Source of the DNA: Acidobacteriota bacterium
Lineage (GTDB): Bacteria > Acidobacteriota > Blastocatellia > Pyrinomonadales > Pyrinomonadaceae
Length of the DNA: 64,000 nucleotides
Reading direction: 5' to 3'
NCBI GenBank assembly: GCA_023389035.1
Contig: JAEWFC010000002.1
Coordinates: 1-64,000 of the forward strand
In this document: positions 1 through 7,149 of the stretch, piece after piece
How the letters are laid out: every line of letters begins with the position of its first letter
How positions within the stretch are numbered: position 1 is the stretch's first letter
Notes under the pieces: model-generated
What the model was told of the DNA's origin: nothing
Seen by the model: only the letters and a program-made list of their open reading frames with translations
Database searches by the model: none
Position numbers and translations under genes: made by a program

Positions 1-47
1 TTTAATATCCCTAAAACCTGCCTCTCACTAAACTTCGATCGCTTCAT
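1..47 (-). CDS. IS3-family transposase OrfA, N-terminal fragment at window edge
   Basis: Fifteen residues are visible, MKRSKFSERQVLGIL, which match the very characteristic start of IS3-family OrfA helix-turn-helix proteins (typically MKRSKFSE.QI..ILKE). A near-perfect AAAGGAGG ribosome site lies at 54-61, six bases before the ATG. The rest of the gene, and any OrfB, is beyond position 1. In the family, OrfA binds the terminal repeats and is joined to the OrfB DDE integrase by programmed frameshifting. Confidence 0.7.
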   Translation of the reverse strand, partial: MKRSKFSERQVLGIL

Positions 48-125
48 TCCCAGCCTCCTTTCGTATCTTATCTCAAAGGCCGAAAACTCCACTTATCAGT
101 GGTACCATTCTAGGGGATGCTTACA
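1..125 (-). mobile_element. left end of an IS3-family insertion sequence (partial)
   Basis: A transposase OrfA start reads leftwards out of the window from position 47. It is preceded by untranslated sequence running to a likely terminal end near 125, where the minus strand begins TGTAAGCATCCCC. A TG-initial end followed by a short C-run fits IS3-family termini. The other end and the flanking target duplication lie outside the window, so the boundary at 125 is an estimate. Confidence 0.6.
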
Positions 126-127
126 GG

Positions 128-156
128 TTGATAACTGTCCATGCGAATCCTATAAT
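128..156 (+). promoter_or_regulatory. sigma-70-type promoter for the radical SAM gene
   Basis: TTGATA (128-133) and TATAAT (151-156) are separated by exactly 17 bases, close to the ideal sigma-70 promoter. It begins only about two bases beyond the presumed IS end and points into the radical SAM gene, with a leader of roughly 80 bases. Confidence 0.6.
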
Positions 157-243
157 TAACGGTTCGTCCATTGTACTTAGTTACAGCATTTATTTGGAAC
201 AGCTCTGTATCTTTATCGAGGTTCCGCTTCTTAATTCGCAGGT

Positions 244-1269
244 ATGCCAAAGGCAAGCAGTTTTAGCAGATTCACACGCGGGGTTCGCCACACAGTAAGG
301 GCGTTCGCCTCTACGAAGCATCCCGTGCTGGTGCACATCGTGCCCATGCGGCGGTGTAACCTTGCGTGTACGTATTGCAACGAGTTCGATAAGACCAGCG
401 ATCCGGTGCCGATCGAGATAATGCTCGAACGCATCGACAAGCTTGCGGAATTCGGTTCGTCCGTCATCACGATCTCCGGCGGCGAGCCGATGATGCACCC
501 GAATATCTATGACATAATCGCGCGCATCCGTCATCATGGAATGATCGCCGGACTGATATCTAACGGTTACTATTTTCAAGTCGATAAGATCAGGAAACTG
601 AATGACGCTGGTCTCGACTATCTGCAAATATCTATTGATAACGTTACACCGGATGATGTCTCGAAGAAGAGCCTGAAAGTTCTCGATTCCAAGCTTGTGA
701 ACCTTAGCGAACATGCGCGGTTCAAAGTAAACATAAACTCCGTCGTGGGCGGCGGGGTTGCGAATCCGGACGAGGCGTTGGTGATCGCGAATCGGGCTCG
801 GGAGTTGGGATTTTCGTCAACGGTCGGCGTGATCCACGATGATATGGGCCTCAATAAGGGACTCACGCCGCGTGAGAAGGAAGTATATAAAGAGATCAAA
901 TCGAAAGGAACGCGTTCATACGCCAGGTGGAACTGGTTTCAGGATAAACTCGTCGAAGGTGAGCAGTACGATTGGCGGTGCAGAGCTGGCGCTCGCTATT
1001 TGTATATCGATGAATTTGGCATGGTCAACTGGTGCTCGCAACAAAGGGGGACGCCTGGGATCTCGCTTTTGGAGTACACGCCTGCCGATATGGAGCGGGA
1101 GTACATCACGGAAAAGTGGTGTGCCCCAACCTGCACTATCCAATGTGTTCACCAGGTGGGACATCTCGACGCGTGGCGTGATCCACAGATATCCTTGAAC
1201 GATTTCAATAACCGAAAAGGGAGCGGCCTGAGCAAAGAAACGGTTGCCCAGGTCCTTAACGCCGAATGA
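244..1269 (+). CDS. radical SAM protein with C-terminal SPASM-like cysteine cluster
   Basis: A 341-residue radical SAM enzyme. The SAM/4Fe-4S motif is CNLACTYC (Cys38, Cys42, Cys45), followed by the SAM-binding GGEP at 79-82 and a TIM-barrel pattern. The C-terminal part carries five more cysteines (246, 264, 293, 297, 301) arranged like a SPASM/twitch region, which would bind one or more auxiliary clusters as in peptide- or cofactor-modifying members. The substrate is unknown, and no short precursor peptide gene is evident in the 120 bases upstream. The stop overlaps the start of the following flavin reductase, so the two are translationally coupled and may act together, with the reductase as possible electron donor (inference). 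Confidence 0.85.
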   Translation: MPKASSFSRFTRGVRHTVRAFASTKHPVLVHIVPMRRCNLACTYCNEFDKTSDPVPIEIMLERIDKLAEFGSSVITISGGEPMMHPNIYDIIARIRHHGMIAGLISNGYYFQVDKIRKLNDAGLDYLQISIDNVTPDDVSKKSLKVLDSKLVNLSEHARFKVNINSVVGGGVANPDEALVIANRARELGFSSTVGVIHDDMGLNKGLTPREKEVYKEIKSKGTRSYARWNWFQDKLVEGEQYDWRCRAGARYLYIDEFGMVNWCSQQRGTPGISLLEYTPADMEREYITEKWCAPTCTIQCVHQVGHLDAWRDPQISLNDFNNRKGSGLSKETVAQVLNAE

Positions 1270-1841
1270 ACGATCGTGAGCTTTCAATTCCGATACTGCT
1301 AGGCACTAACCGAAGCGATCGGGAGAGTGAGAATGTCGCAAGATGGGTATTTTCACGAATGCAAAAGCGGTCGGACATCACGGGGGCGTTCTTTGATGTT
1401 CGGGATTTTATACTGCCCTCAGACGACTATGGGACGGATCTCGCCCGATTGTATCCAGAGTGGCGGGACGCGGTAATTAATGCTGACGGGATTGTGATCG
1501 TTGCTCCTGAGTACAATCATGGTTACCCGGGAGTGCTGAAAAGCGTGCTCGATACTCTTCTAAAGGAGTATATTCACAAAGCAGTTGGTATCGTTGGCGT
1601 CTCGGCCGGCCCGTTCGGCGGCACGCGGGTGATAGAGTCACTACTGCCTGTTGTGCGCGAGCTCGGCCTGGCCGTTACCTTCACAGATCTGCATTTCCCC
1701 CGTGTCAAGACACTGTTCGCCAAGGATGGAAAAATCACCGACGAGAAATTCGAAAAACGTTGTGATAAATTTCTGGGCGAGTTGGTCTGGATGTCCTCAG
1801 CACTTCGCTGGGGACGCGAAAACTTGCTAGCGGTGCAATGA
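1266..1841 (+). CDS. NADPH-dependent FMN reductase family protein
   Basis: A 191-residue flavodoxin-fold protein of the NAD(P)H-dependent FMN/quinone reductase family. The early GTNRSDRESENVA segment (13-25) is the FMN phosphate loop, and PEYNHGYPGVLK (81-92) is the family signature that contacts the isoalloxazine ring. It is cytosolic with no signal peptide. It starts at an ATGA overlap with the upstream radical SAM gene. It probably reduces FMN or quinones with NADPH. Coupling to the radical SAM gene suggests it could supply low-potential electrons, but the sequence does not show this. It converges with pyk, 45 bases away. Confidence 0.85.
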   Translation: MNDRELSIPILLGTNRSDRESENVARWVFSRMQKRSDITGAFFDVRDFILPSDDYGTDLARLYPEWRDAVINADGIVIVAPEYNHGYPGVLKSVLDTLLKEYIHKAVGIVGVSAGPFGGTRVIESLLPVVRELGLAVTFTDLHFPRVKTLFAKDGKITDEKFEKRCDKFLGELVWMSSALRWGRENLLAVQ

Positions 1842-1886
1842 AGGTCATTAATGCGGTCGCAATCTTGCGATGACAGGGTTTTTGTC

Positions 1887-3335
1887 TTAACGATGTGGGA
1901 TCTCGTTACCGATCGTCCAAACGACAACAGAACTCGAAAGCCCCAGCCCGGAAAGCCGTCCGGCCATCATTATGATCGTCTCGCCGTGCGCCACAACGCT
2001 GGTTTCTAGCAACTTCTGCTCACCGATCTTAAGCATCTCGTCCGTCGCCTGAGGAACCTTGTGCACGAATGGCTGTACGCCCCAGATCAACGCGAGTTGG
2101 TTGCATACATCTTCCATCGTCGTAAGGCCAAAAGTCTGTAAACCTGAGCGCACGCTGGATAGTCTCCGGGCCATCAACCCCGATTCCGTAAAGACCGCAA
2201 CCTTGTCGGTTTTGACCTCCTTCGCAGCATATGCCGCTGCTTTGCAAAGTGCTTGACTTGTCCGACCCGTGGGAGGAAGCGAAAACTTCACGGGTTTCTT
2301 GAGTTCACCGGGCTCGATAGTCTCAGCTGCGTCGATTATGCGGGCCATAGTACGCACTGCTTCTACGGGAAAGCGTCCAGCGGCAGTTTCGGCAGAAAGC
2401 ATAACTGCATCAGTCCCGTCCCAGACTGCGTTTGCTACATCCGACGCTTCGGCCCGAGTGGGATTTGGACTGTCGATCATCGATTGCAGCATTTGCGTTG
2501 CGGTTATAACGAACTTGTCGTTCGCAACTGCCTTCGCTATTATGCGCCGCTGATACACCGGCACCAGTTCAACGCTGGTTTCAACGCCAAGGTCACCGCG
2601 GGCGACCATTAGACCGTCAGTCGCGTCAATTATCTCGTCAAGATTAGCTATGGCTTCGGCCTTCTCGATCTTAGCGACGAGGAGTGCACGGCCGACTGCT
2701 CGTTTGTTGAGTTCTTTGATGCGGGCTTTTACTTCGCGGCAGTCGGCAGCCGTACGTACAAATGAAAGGGCTACGTAATCGACGTTCTGTTCCATAGCCC
2801 ACTCAAGGTCTGCGTGATCCTTTTCTGTCATCGACGGGATCGGAAGCGGTGTATCGGGAAGATTGATACCTTTTCGCTCGCTAAGTAGTCCGCCAACAAC
2901 GACCTCAGTAATGACATCATTTCCTCTAATTGCTTTGACCCTGAGAGCTAATGAGCCGTCATCGAGAAGAATCGAAGCCCCGACAGTAACCACACGGGGC
3001 AAATCTTTATAGTTGGTTGCGACACGATCCGCATTACCTGCGACCTCGTCCGCGGTGATCACAAATTCGTTTCCAACAACTAGTTCGACCGGCGTACTTC
3101 CTTCGAGGTGTCGCGTTCGGATCTTGGGACCGGAAAGGTCAACGAGAATCGAGATAGGCACGCCGCGTTTCTGAGCGACTCGTCGAACCTTCTGTATAGT
3201 TTCGGCGTGCTCTTCGCGGGTGCCGTGCGACATATTGATGCGTGCCGCATTAAGCCCGGCATCCACCATTGCATCGATTGCGGTTTCTGTATTAGACGAA
3301 GGGCCAAGAGTTCCGAGTATTTTCGCTTTTCGCAT
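1887..3335 (-). CDS. pyk: pyruvate kinase
   Basis: A 482-residue pyruvate kinase that converts phosphoenolpyruvate plus ADP to pyruvate plus ATP, the last glycolytic step. Visible motifs are the N-terminal LGPSSN segment, the RINMSHG nucleotide/K+ site, the catalytic lysine region VAKIEKAEAI and the Mg-binding MVARGDLGVE. The N-domain, B-domain lid and C-terminal regulatory domain are all present at normal length. It is the last gene of a leftward string tlpA-nudix-GH15-pyk, 41 bases after the GH15 gene. Its pairing with a carbohydrate hydrolase suggests a role in polysaccharide or storage-glucan catabolism (inference). Confidence 0.97.
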   Translation of the reverse strand: MRKAKILGTLGPSSNTETAIDAMVDAGLNAARINMSHGTREEHAETIQKVRRVAQKRGVPISILVDLSGPKIRTRHLEGSTPVELVVGNEFVITADEVAGNADRVATNYKDLPRVVTVGASILLDDGSLALRVKAIRGNDVITEVVVGGLLSERKGINLPDTPLPIPSMTEKDHADLEWAMEQNVDYVALSFVRTAADCREVKARIKELNKRAVGRALLVAKIEKAEAIANLDEIIDATDGLMVARGDLGVETSVELVPVYQRRIIAKAVANDKFVITATQMLQSMIDSPNPTRAEASDVANAVWDGTDAVMLSAETAAGRFPVEAVRTMARIIDAAETIEPGELKKPVKFSLPPTGRTSQALCKAAAYAAKEVKTDKVAVFTESGLMARRLSSVRSGLQTFGLTTMEDVCNQLALIWGVQPFVHKVPQATDEMLKIGEQKLLETSVVAHGETIIMMAGRLSGLGLSSSVVVWTIGNEIPHR

Positions 3336-3376
3336 TTATAAAATTCTAACGCAATGTGCAGCATAGGCGGTAAAAG

Positions 3377-5314
3377 CTAGCTGTAGGTACGCAACTTCTG
3401 AAGGTACTTTTGTACCACGCCGACGTATGTCGAGTGGGACCACGTAAGCGGCGAGACCGAGGCGGGTTGACCGGTAGCCGGATCAAACTGTTCGGCCAGC
3501 ACGCCGGAATCAAGGGAACGGTCAGTCACCCATTGGATCAGCTCGACACATTTACCTAATTCCGAAACGTCTCTCGCCACCGCGACATAGAACTCAGCGA
3601 GCCATAACGTGCAGATAAACCACGCATTCCCAGGGAAGTCGCCGTTGCCCCGCATATAGTTATCGCGTTCGAATCGGGCGAGGCCTCCGCCGGCCTGCAA
3701 TCCTGATTCAACCTGATTCATAGTGCTTACGACCCTCTCGTCATGCACGTCAAAACAGCCGAAGAAGAAAACCGCGAACAGGGAGGCGTCGAGGGTATGG
3801 TCTGGAATCACAGATCCGTCTGGGCGGTACTCAAGCGATCGCAGAAAACGCCCATGTTCCTTGCTATAAAGTTGCGAACCCATTGCCTCGACCATTTTGG
3901 CGGCCGCCCCGCGGTAGCGCTCGGCTCTATCCGGTTCAGCAAAGAGATCGGCGAAGTTGGCCGCAGCTCGCAAGCCAGCGACGACCGTTGCACACGTAAA
4001 TGTATGGACGCCACGTCGGTCTTCCCACAAGTTCCAGCTCGGAAGCGGTAAACCGCTATCAAGTTCGCGGTACTTCAGCATGAAGTCAGCGCATTTAATG
4101 GTCATTCGCCGATAGAGGCGATGAGCGAATTCTATGTCTCGGTAGAGCAAATAGTGTTCCCATAAGGCCCATAAGACGACTGCAGTCTCATCTTCTTGGA
4201 TTGGGATCAGTTCCTCGTTTCGATGCGGGTCCCAAGCCGCATGCCAGCCTGACGCCACCGTGCCGTCCGCATTGTATTTCTGCAGGAAATACCCTTCCGG
4301 GTGCACGATGTCACCACAAAACCGGAAAAACTTACGTGTAATATGCGAAAAACCCGCGAGGTCCAAGGCGTTGGCCACAAAAGCTCCATCGCGAGTCCAT
4401 AGATAGCTGTAATGATCGGTCGCACGTTCTGTTACGTCGTGATCGTTCGCTGCCAATATCGCACCGTCGTTGTCGATCTGCGTGTGGACGATGAGCAAAG
4501 ACCGCTTGTAAAGCGACCTGATATCGCTCGGTAAATTGCTAAGGTCGTCATCGTTCTTGTTCACCCACGATCGCCAGTAATTTGCAGTGTATTCGAGAAA
4601 CACTTCCGGGTGTTGCTCTCGAGCAAGAGCATTCAGACGCTGAACCTCATCGAGGTTTGTTCCTGCCGCGATCCAGTAGAAAAACTCAAACGTTCCATTT
4701 GCTTCAAGACCAAAGTGGACACCAATGGTCGAATCGACGGAACCCTCGGTCTGTGGCCCGCCCTGCAGTTCGCCGTCTTCGGCGTCGCGCCATGTGCCTT
4801 CTTGTTCCCGGAATGCCTTCCTGCCTGTGGCGAATGAATCGAAATGTGGCGAAGAATTGATCAGAAAATACCGATGCTTTTTGTAATGGACAATCCCTCG
4901 GGTTTCCGGCTCAAACATTGCCGTGTCACCAAACTTGTTTTCGTAGATACGTAGGTCCTGGTGCAAATAAACTCGGACGTGTCTGTGCTCTGGCGATAAG
5001 TTCCTGACAGTTATGCGTTTGAGAAAGATGTTGTCGTGGCTCGCAACGGTATCGTTGCAGACCAGTTCCAACCGCAGATGTGAGTTGACGAGCTGAACGT
5101 CTGTCACGAGCGTTTCCTTCAGGTAACGGATCGAACGCTTCCAGCCGTCGTCTGCTATCCACGAAAACTGTCCATCAATCCATACACCGAGCCGACAGGG
5201 GCGGCCGGCCGTGTGATTTTCCTGCCCGACATGCGGAAAATAGATGTCCCGAAGCTGATACTTATCGTCGAAATTGACGAGCAACGAACCGTTGCCGACA
5301 GGTAGGTCGCGCAT
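3377..5314 (-). CDS. glycoside hydrolase family 15 (glucoamylase-like) protein
   Basis: A 645-residue GH15 protein. The N-terminal beta-sandwich region (about 1-240) is followed by the (alpha/alpha)6 barrel with LWTRDGAFVANALDLAGF, then LPSWNLWEDRRGVHTFT, whose Glu fits the general acid, and near the end VLAEQFDPATGQP, where Glu fits the general base. There is no signal peptide, so it is likely cytosolic. Members hydrolyse alpha-glucans, trehalose or isomalto-type sugars from the non-reducing end; the exact substrate cannot be read from the sequence. It starts three bases after the stop of the Nudix gene and lies upstream of pyk, so it is almost certainly co-transcribed with both. Confidence 0.9.
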   Translation of the reverse strand: MRDLPVGNGSLLVNFDDKYQLRDIYFPHVGQENHTAGRPCRLGVWIDGQFSWIADDGWKRSIRYLKETLVTDVQLVNSHLRLELVCNDTVASHDNIFLKRITVRNLSPEHRHVRVYLHQDLRIYENKFGDTAMFEPETRGIVHYKKHRYFLINSSPHFDSFATGRKAFREQEGTWRDAEDGELQGGPQTEGSVDSTIGVHFGLEANGTFEFFYWIAAGTNLDEVQRLNALAREQHPEVFLEYTANYWRSWVNKNDDDLSNLPSDIRSLYKRSLLIVHTQIDNDGAILAANDHDVTERATDHYSYLWTRDGAFVANALDLAGFSHITRKFFRFCGDIVHPEGYFLQKYNADGTVASGWHAAWDPHRNEELIPIQEDETAVVLWALWEHYLLYRDIEFAHRLYRRMTIKCADFMLKYRELDSGLPLPSWNLWEDRRGVHTFTCATVVAGLRAAANFADLFAEPDRAERYRGAAAKMVEAMGSQLYSKEHGRFLRSLEYRPDGSVIPDHTLDASLFAVFFFGCFDVHDERVVSTMNQVESGLQAGGGLARFERDNYMRGNGDFPGNAWFICTLWLAEFYVAVARDVSELGKCVELIQWVTDRSLDSGVLAEQFDPATGQPASVSPLTWSHSTYVGVVQKYLQKLRTYS

Positions 5315-5317
5315 ACT

Positions 5318-5776
5318 TTAACTGAGGATCATCAGCGCCTTCTCTGTGACTCCGCGTTCACTCGCAAATGCCAGCATTTGGCGGGCGGTAGCAGGTTTCA
5401 CCCAGCGTGCTTCCGCAACCTCGTGGTCATGGTCCTCGACATTGCCCGATAGATATTCCATCAGAAAGAAATGGACAAATTTGTGTATGCGGGTCCGCAC
5501 CCCGTCGCGATCTACGGAAAACCAGTACTCGATTCTCTCGATCGGTTGGAGCAACTTACACTCGATACCAGCTTCCTCTCGTACTTCGCGTAACGCGGCG
5601 ATCTCAGGCGTCTCGCCCGGATCGATCATCCCTTTTGGAAGCTGCCACTTCAGATCGGGAAGCATATGGACGATGGCGATCTCGATCTCATCACCGATTC
5701 GTCTGTACGCTACGCCCCCGGCAGATGTCTGTACGGCGACGGAGCCGTCGCGTCTGGCTGATGTTCTATCTTGGAT
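5318..5776 (-). CDS. Nudix hydrolase, probably starting at an ATC codon
   Basis: A Nudix-fold protein with an intact box from GMIDPGE to REVREEAGI (G-x5-E-x7-REVxEExGI), which hydrolyses nucleoside-diphosphate-linked compounds. The only ATG in frame (5665) would give 115 residues and cut off the first beta strand. The frame continues upstream with the typical Nudix strand SAGGVAYRR and stays open to the tlpA stop. No ATG, GTG or TTG occurs there. The best-placed codon is ATC at 5774-5776, four bases after GGAGG (5781-5785), giving 152 residues. Either a non-canonical start is used or the sequence has an error. It lies between tlpA and GH15 in a tight operon. Confidence 0.8.
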   Translation of the reverse strand: MQDRTSARRDGSVAVQTSAGGVAYRRIGDEIEIAIVHMLPDLKWQLPKGMIDPGETPEIAALREVREEAGIECKLLQPIERIEYWFSVDRDGVRTRIHKFVHFFLMEYLSGNVEDHDHEVAEARWVKPATARQMLAFASERGVTEKALMILS

Positions 5777-5793
5777 AAGTCCTCCGATCCGCG

Positions 5794-6363
5794 TTATTCA
5801 GCGGCGACGGTCTTTGCGACCGCTTCGTCCAGTTCGACGCGGATCTTGTCGTTGAAGCCGACGATCTTTTTTATTAATTTACCGTTTCGATCAAAGATCG
5901 CAGTTTGCGGAATGGCCGAATCAGACCCAAAAATGTAAGCAGTCAAGGCGTCCTCAGGTGTTCCCAGCGGGTAGGTGATCTTCAGCTTTTCGACAAATTC
6001 AGGGACCTTAGGTTTATCTTCTTCGCCCCCGACATGGAGTCCGATTATCTCGAGGTCCGACGCGTACCGAGCCTTCAACTCCATAAGGTGAGGTATTTCT
6101 TCGATACAAGGCGGACAGTAAGTCGCCCAGAAATCAAGGATCACAACCTTTCCATTCAGGTCTTTCAGCTTCATCACGTTTCCTTCAAATCCAGTCCAGC
6201 TCATCTCCGTGACGGGTTTAAGGGGCCGTGACTGAGCGTCTTTCATCTGAACGCCATTCACTGATATCGGCTTTTCGCCCATTGCGACCGGCGCTGCTGC
6301 CGGGCGACAACCCGCTGTGAGCACAGCGATAAAGATCGAGGTCAAAACAACGTAACGGTTCAT
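5794..6363 (-). CDS. TlpA/ResA-like thioredoxin-fold lipoprotein
   Basis: A 189-residue thiol-disulfide oxidoreductase. I place the start at 6363 (MNRYVV...), because it gives a clean lipoprotein signal with lipobox LTAGC (Cys19) and avoids overlap with the divergent gene at 6447. Upstream in-frame starts only add a charged stretch. The thioredoxin-like domain has the redox site WATYCPPC and a downstream cis-Pro region (SAIPQTAIFD). Such membrane-anchored periplasmic reductases act in cytochrome c maturation or in reducing envelope disulfides. It heads the leftward Nudix-GH15-pyk string. Its function is unrelated to those neighbours, so co-transcription may be incidental. Confidence 0.88.
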   Translation of the reverse strand: MNRYVVLTSIFIAVLTAGCRPAAAPVAMGEKPISVNGVQMKDAQSRPLKPVTEMSWTGFEGNVMKLKDLNGKVVILDFWATYCPPCIEEIPHLMELKARYASDLEIIGLHVGGEEDKPKVPEFVEKLKITYPLGTPEDALTAYIFGSDSAIPQTAIFDRNGKLIKKIVGFNDKIRVELDEAVAKTVAAE

Positions 6364-6446
6364 TTCAGGCATTTTACACGATATCTGGCGGCAATGTGAA
6401 AGTCCGTCTACTTTACATTCACGACCGATGAATCTAGCTTTAATCT

Positions 6447-7010
6447 GTGTCCTACTATCCGCTGACAATTTTGGAGGTTCTCAGGAGAATCGAACATTCT
6501 GGTCCGTCTTTAGAGAATGAGTGTGTCGGGCGCGATGTTAGGCTTGACTGTGGTTGCTTTGTCGAGGCCTCAATGAACATCTCGGAGTCGGGGTCCATCG
6601 ACGCCGCCCGCTTTCGAACCAACGGCTGCGGTTACATGGTCGCTGCCGCGGAAACCACCTGTCGAGCAGTAGAGAATTCAAACGTTCGGACTCTAAGCGG
6701 CGGCCAGGAGTTGGAGCTCCACTGGATATGTCCGACCGAAAGGATCGGATGCATTGATGCTGTACGCGCTGCTTTCCGTATGAGCCTTGCGGTTCACCGG
6801 AAAAAGTCCCTCAATGAGTTTCGCGGAGACTCGCCCCTTTTTTGTTCCTGTTTCGGTATCACCGAGGACATATTAGTTGCCGCGATCAGATCTTCGAATG
6901 CTGAGAATATCGAAACGCTATGGTCCGTCTGCAACGCCGGGAGAGGGTGCGGGTCGTGCCAAATGTTGATCATTGAAACGATCGACGCAGAGCGGTTCTT
7001 ACGGGATTGA
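6447..7010 (+). CDS. NifU-like scaffold: IscU domain fused to BFD-like [2Fe-2S] domain
   Basis: A 187-residue two-domain protein. Residues about 5-115 resemble the IscU/NifU N-terminal scaffold, with Cys35/Cys37, Cys61 (TNGCGYMVAAAETTC) and Cys102 as candidate cluster ligands. Residues about 130-187 are a BFD-like [2Fe-2S] domain with CSC (133, 135) and a later CGSC (168, 171), with Cys162 between. It lacks the C-terminal Nfu domain of full NifU. It is expected to assemble and hand over Fe-S clusters in the cytosol. No cysteine desulfurase lies beside it. It is divergent from tlpA, with 83 bases between the two starts. Confidence 0.82.
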   Translation: MSYYPLTILEVLRRIEHSGPSLENECVGRDVRLDCGCFVEASMNISESGSIDAARFRTNGCGYMVAAAETTCRAVENSNVRTLSGGQELELHWICPTERIGCIDAVRAAFRMSLAVHRKKSLNEFRGDSPLFCSCFGITEDILVAAIRSSNAENIETLWSVCNAGRGCGSCQMLIIETIDAERFLRD

Positions 7011-7014
7011 GGCT

Positions 7015-7045
7015 TTGCTAACGAACAGCTCGAATATGTTATAAT
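7015..7045 (+). promoter_or_regulatory. candidate promoter for the CNNM/CorC gene
   Basis: TTGCTA (7015-7020) and a perfect TATAAT (7040-7045) are separated by 19 bases, directly after the NifU-like gene and 45 bases before the first strong ribosome site. Confidence 0.4.
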
Positions 7046-7089
7046 TCGACACTTCGGGCGTATTGCTTAGACTTTCTTAAAGGAGATAT

Positions 7090-7149
7090 ATGTCGGCCCA
7101 AGTTCCGGCCGCTGATCATTACGATCAAAAGAATGGACGACCCTGCTAG
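7090..7149 (+). CDS. 19-codon leader ORF overlapping the CNNM/CorC gene start
   Basis: The strongest ribosome site in this stretch, AAAGGAGA just before ATATATG, does not serve the main gene. It serves this short ORF (MSAQVPAADHYDQKNGRPC), which ends at TAG 7147-7149. The ATG of the CNNM/CorC gene (7133) lies inside it in another frame, so ribosomes ending here could re-initiate (translational coupling). No amino-acid run typical of attenuators is seen. Alternatively it reflects a one-base indel in the true N-terminus of the main gene. Confidence 0.4.
   Translation: MSAQVPAADHYDQKNGRPC

Noticed and set aside
190..714. Leftward ORF of 174 codons
   Set aside because: Antisense shadow of the radical SAM gene; no ribosome site and no protein-like pattern.
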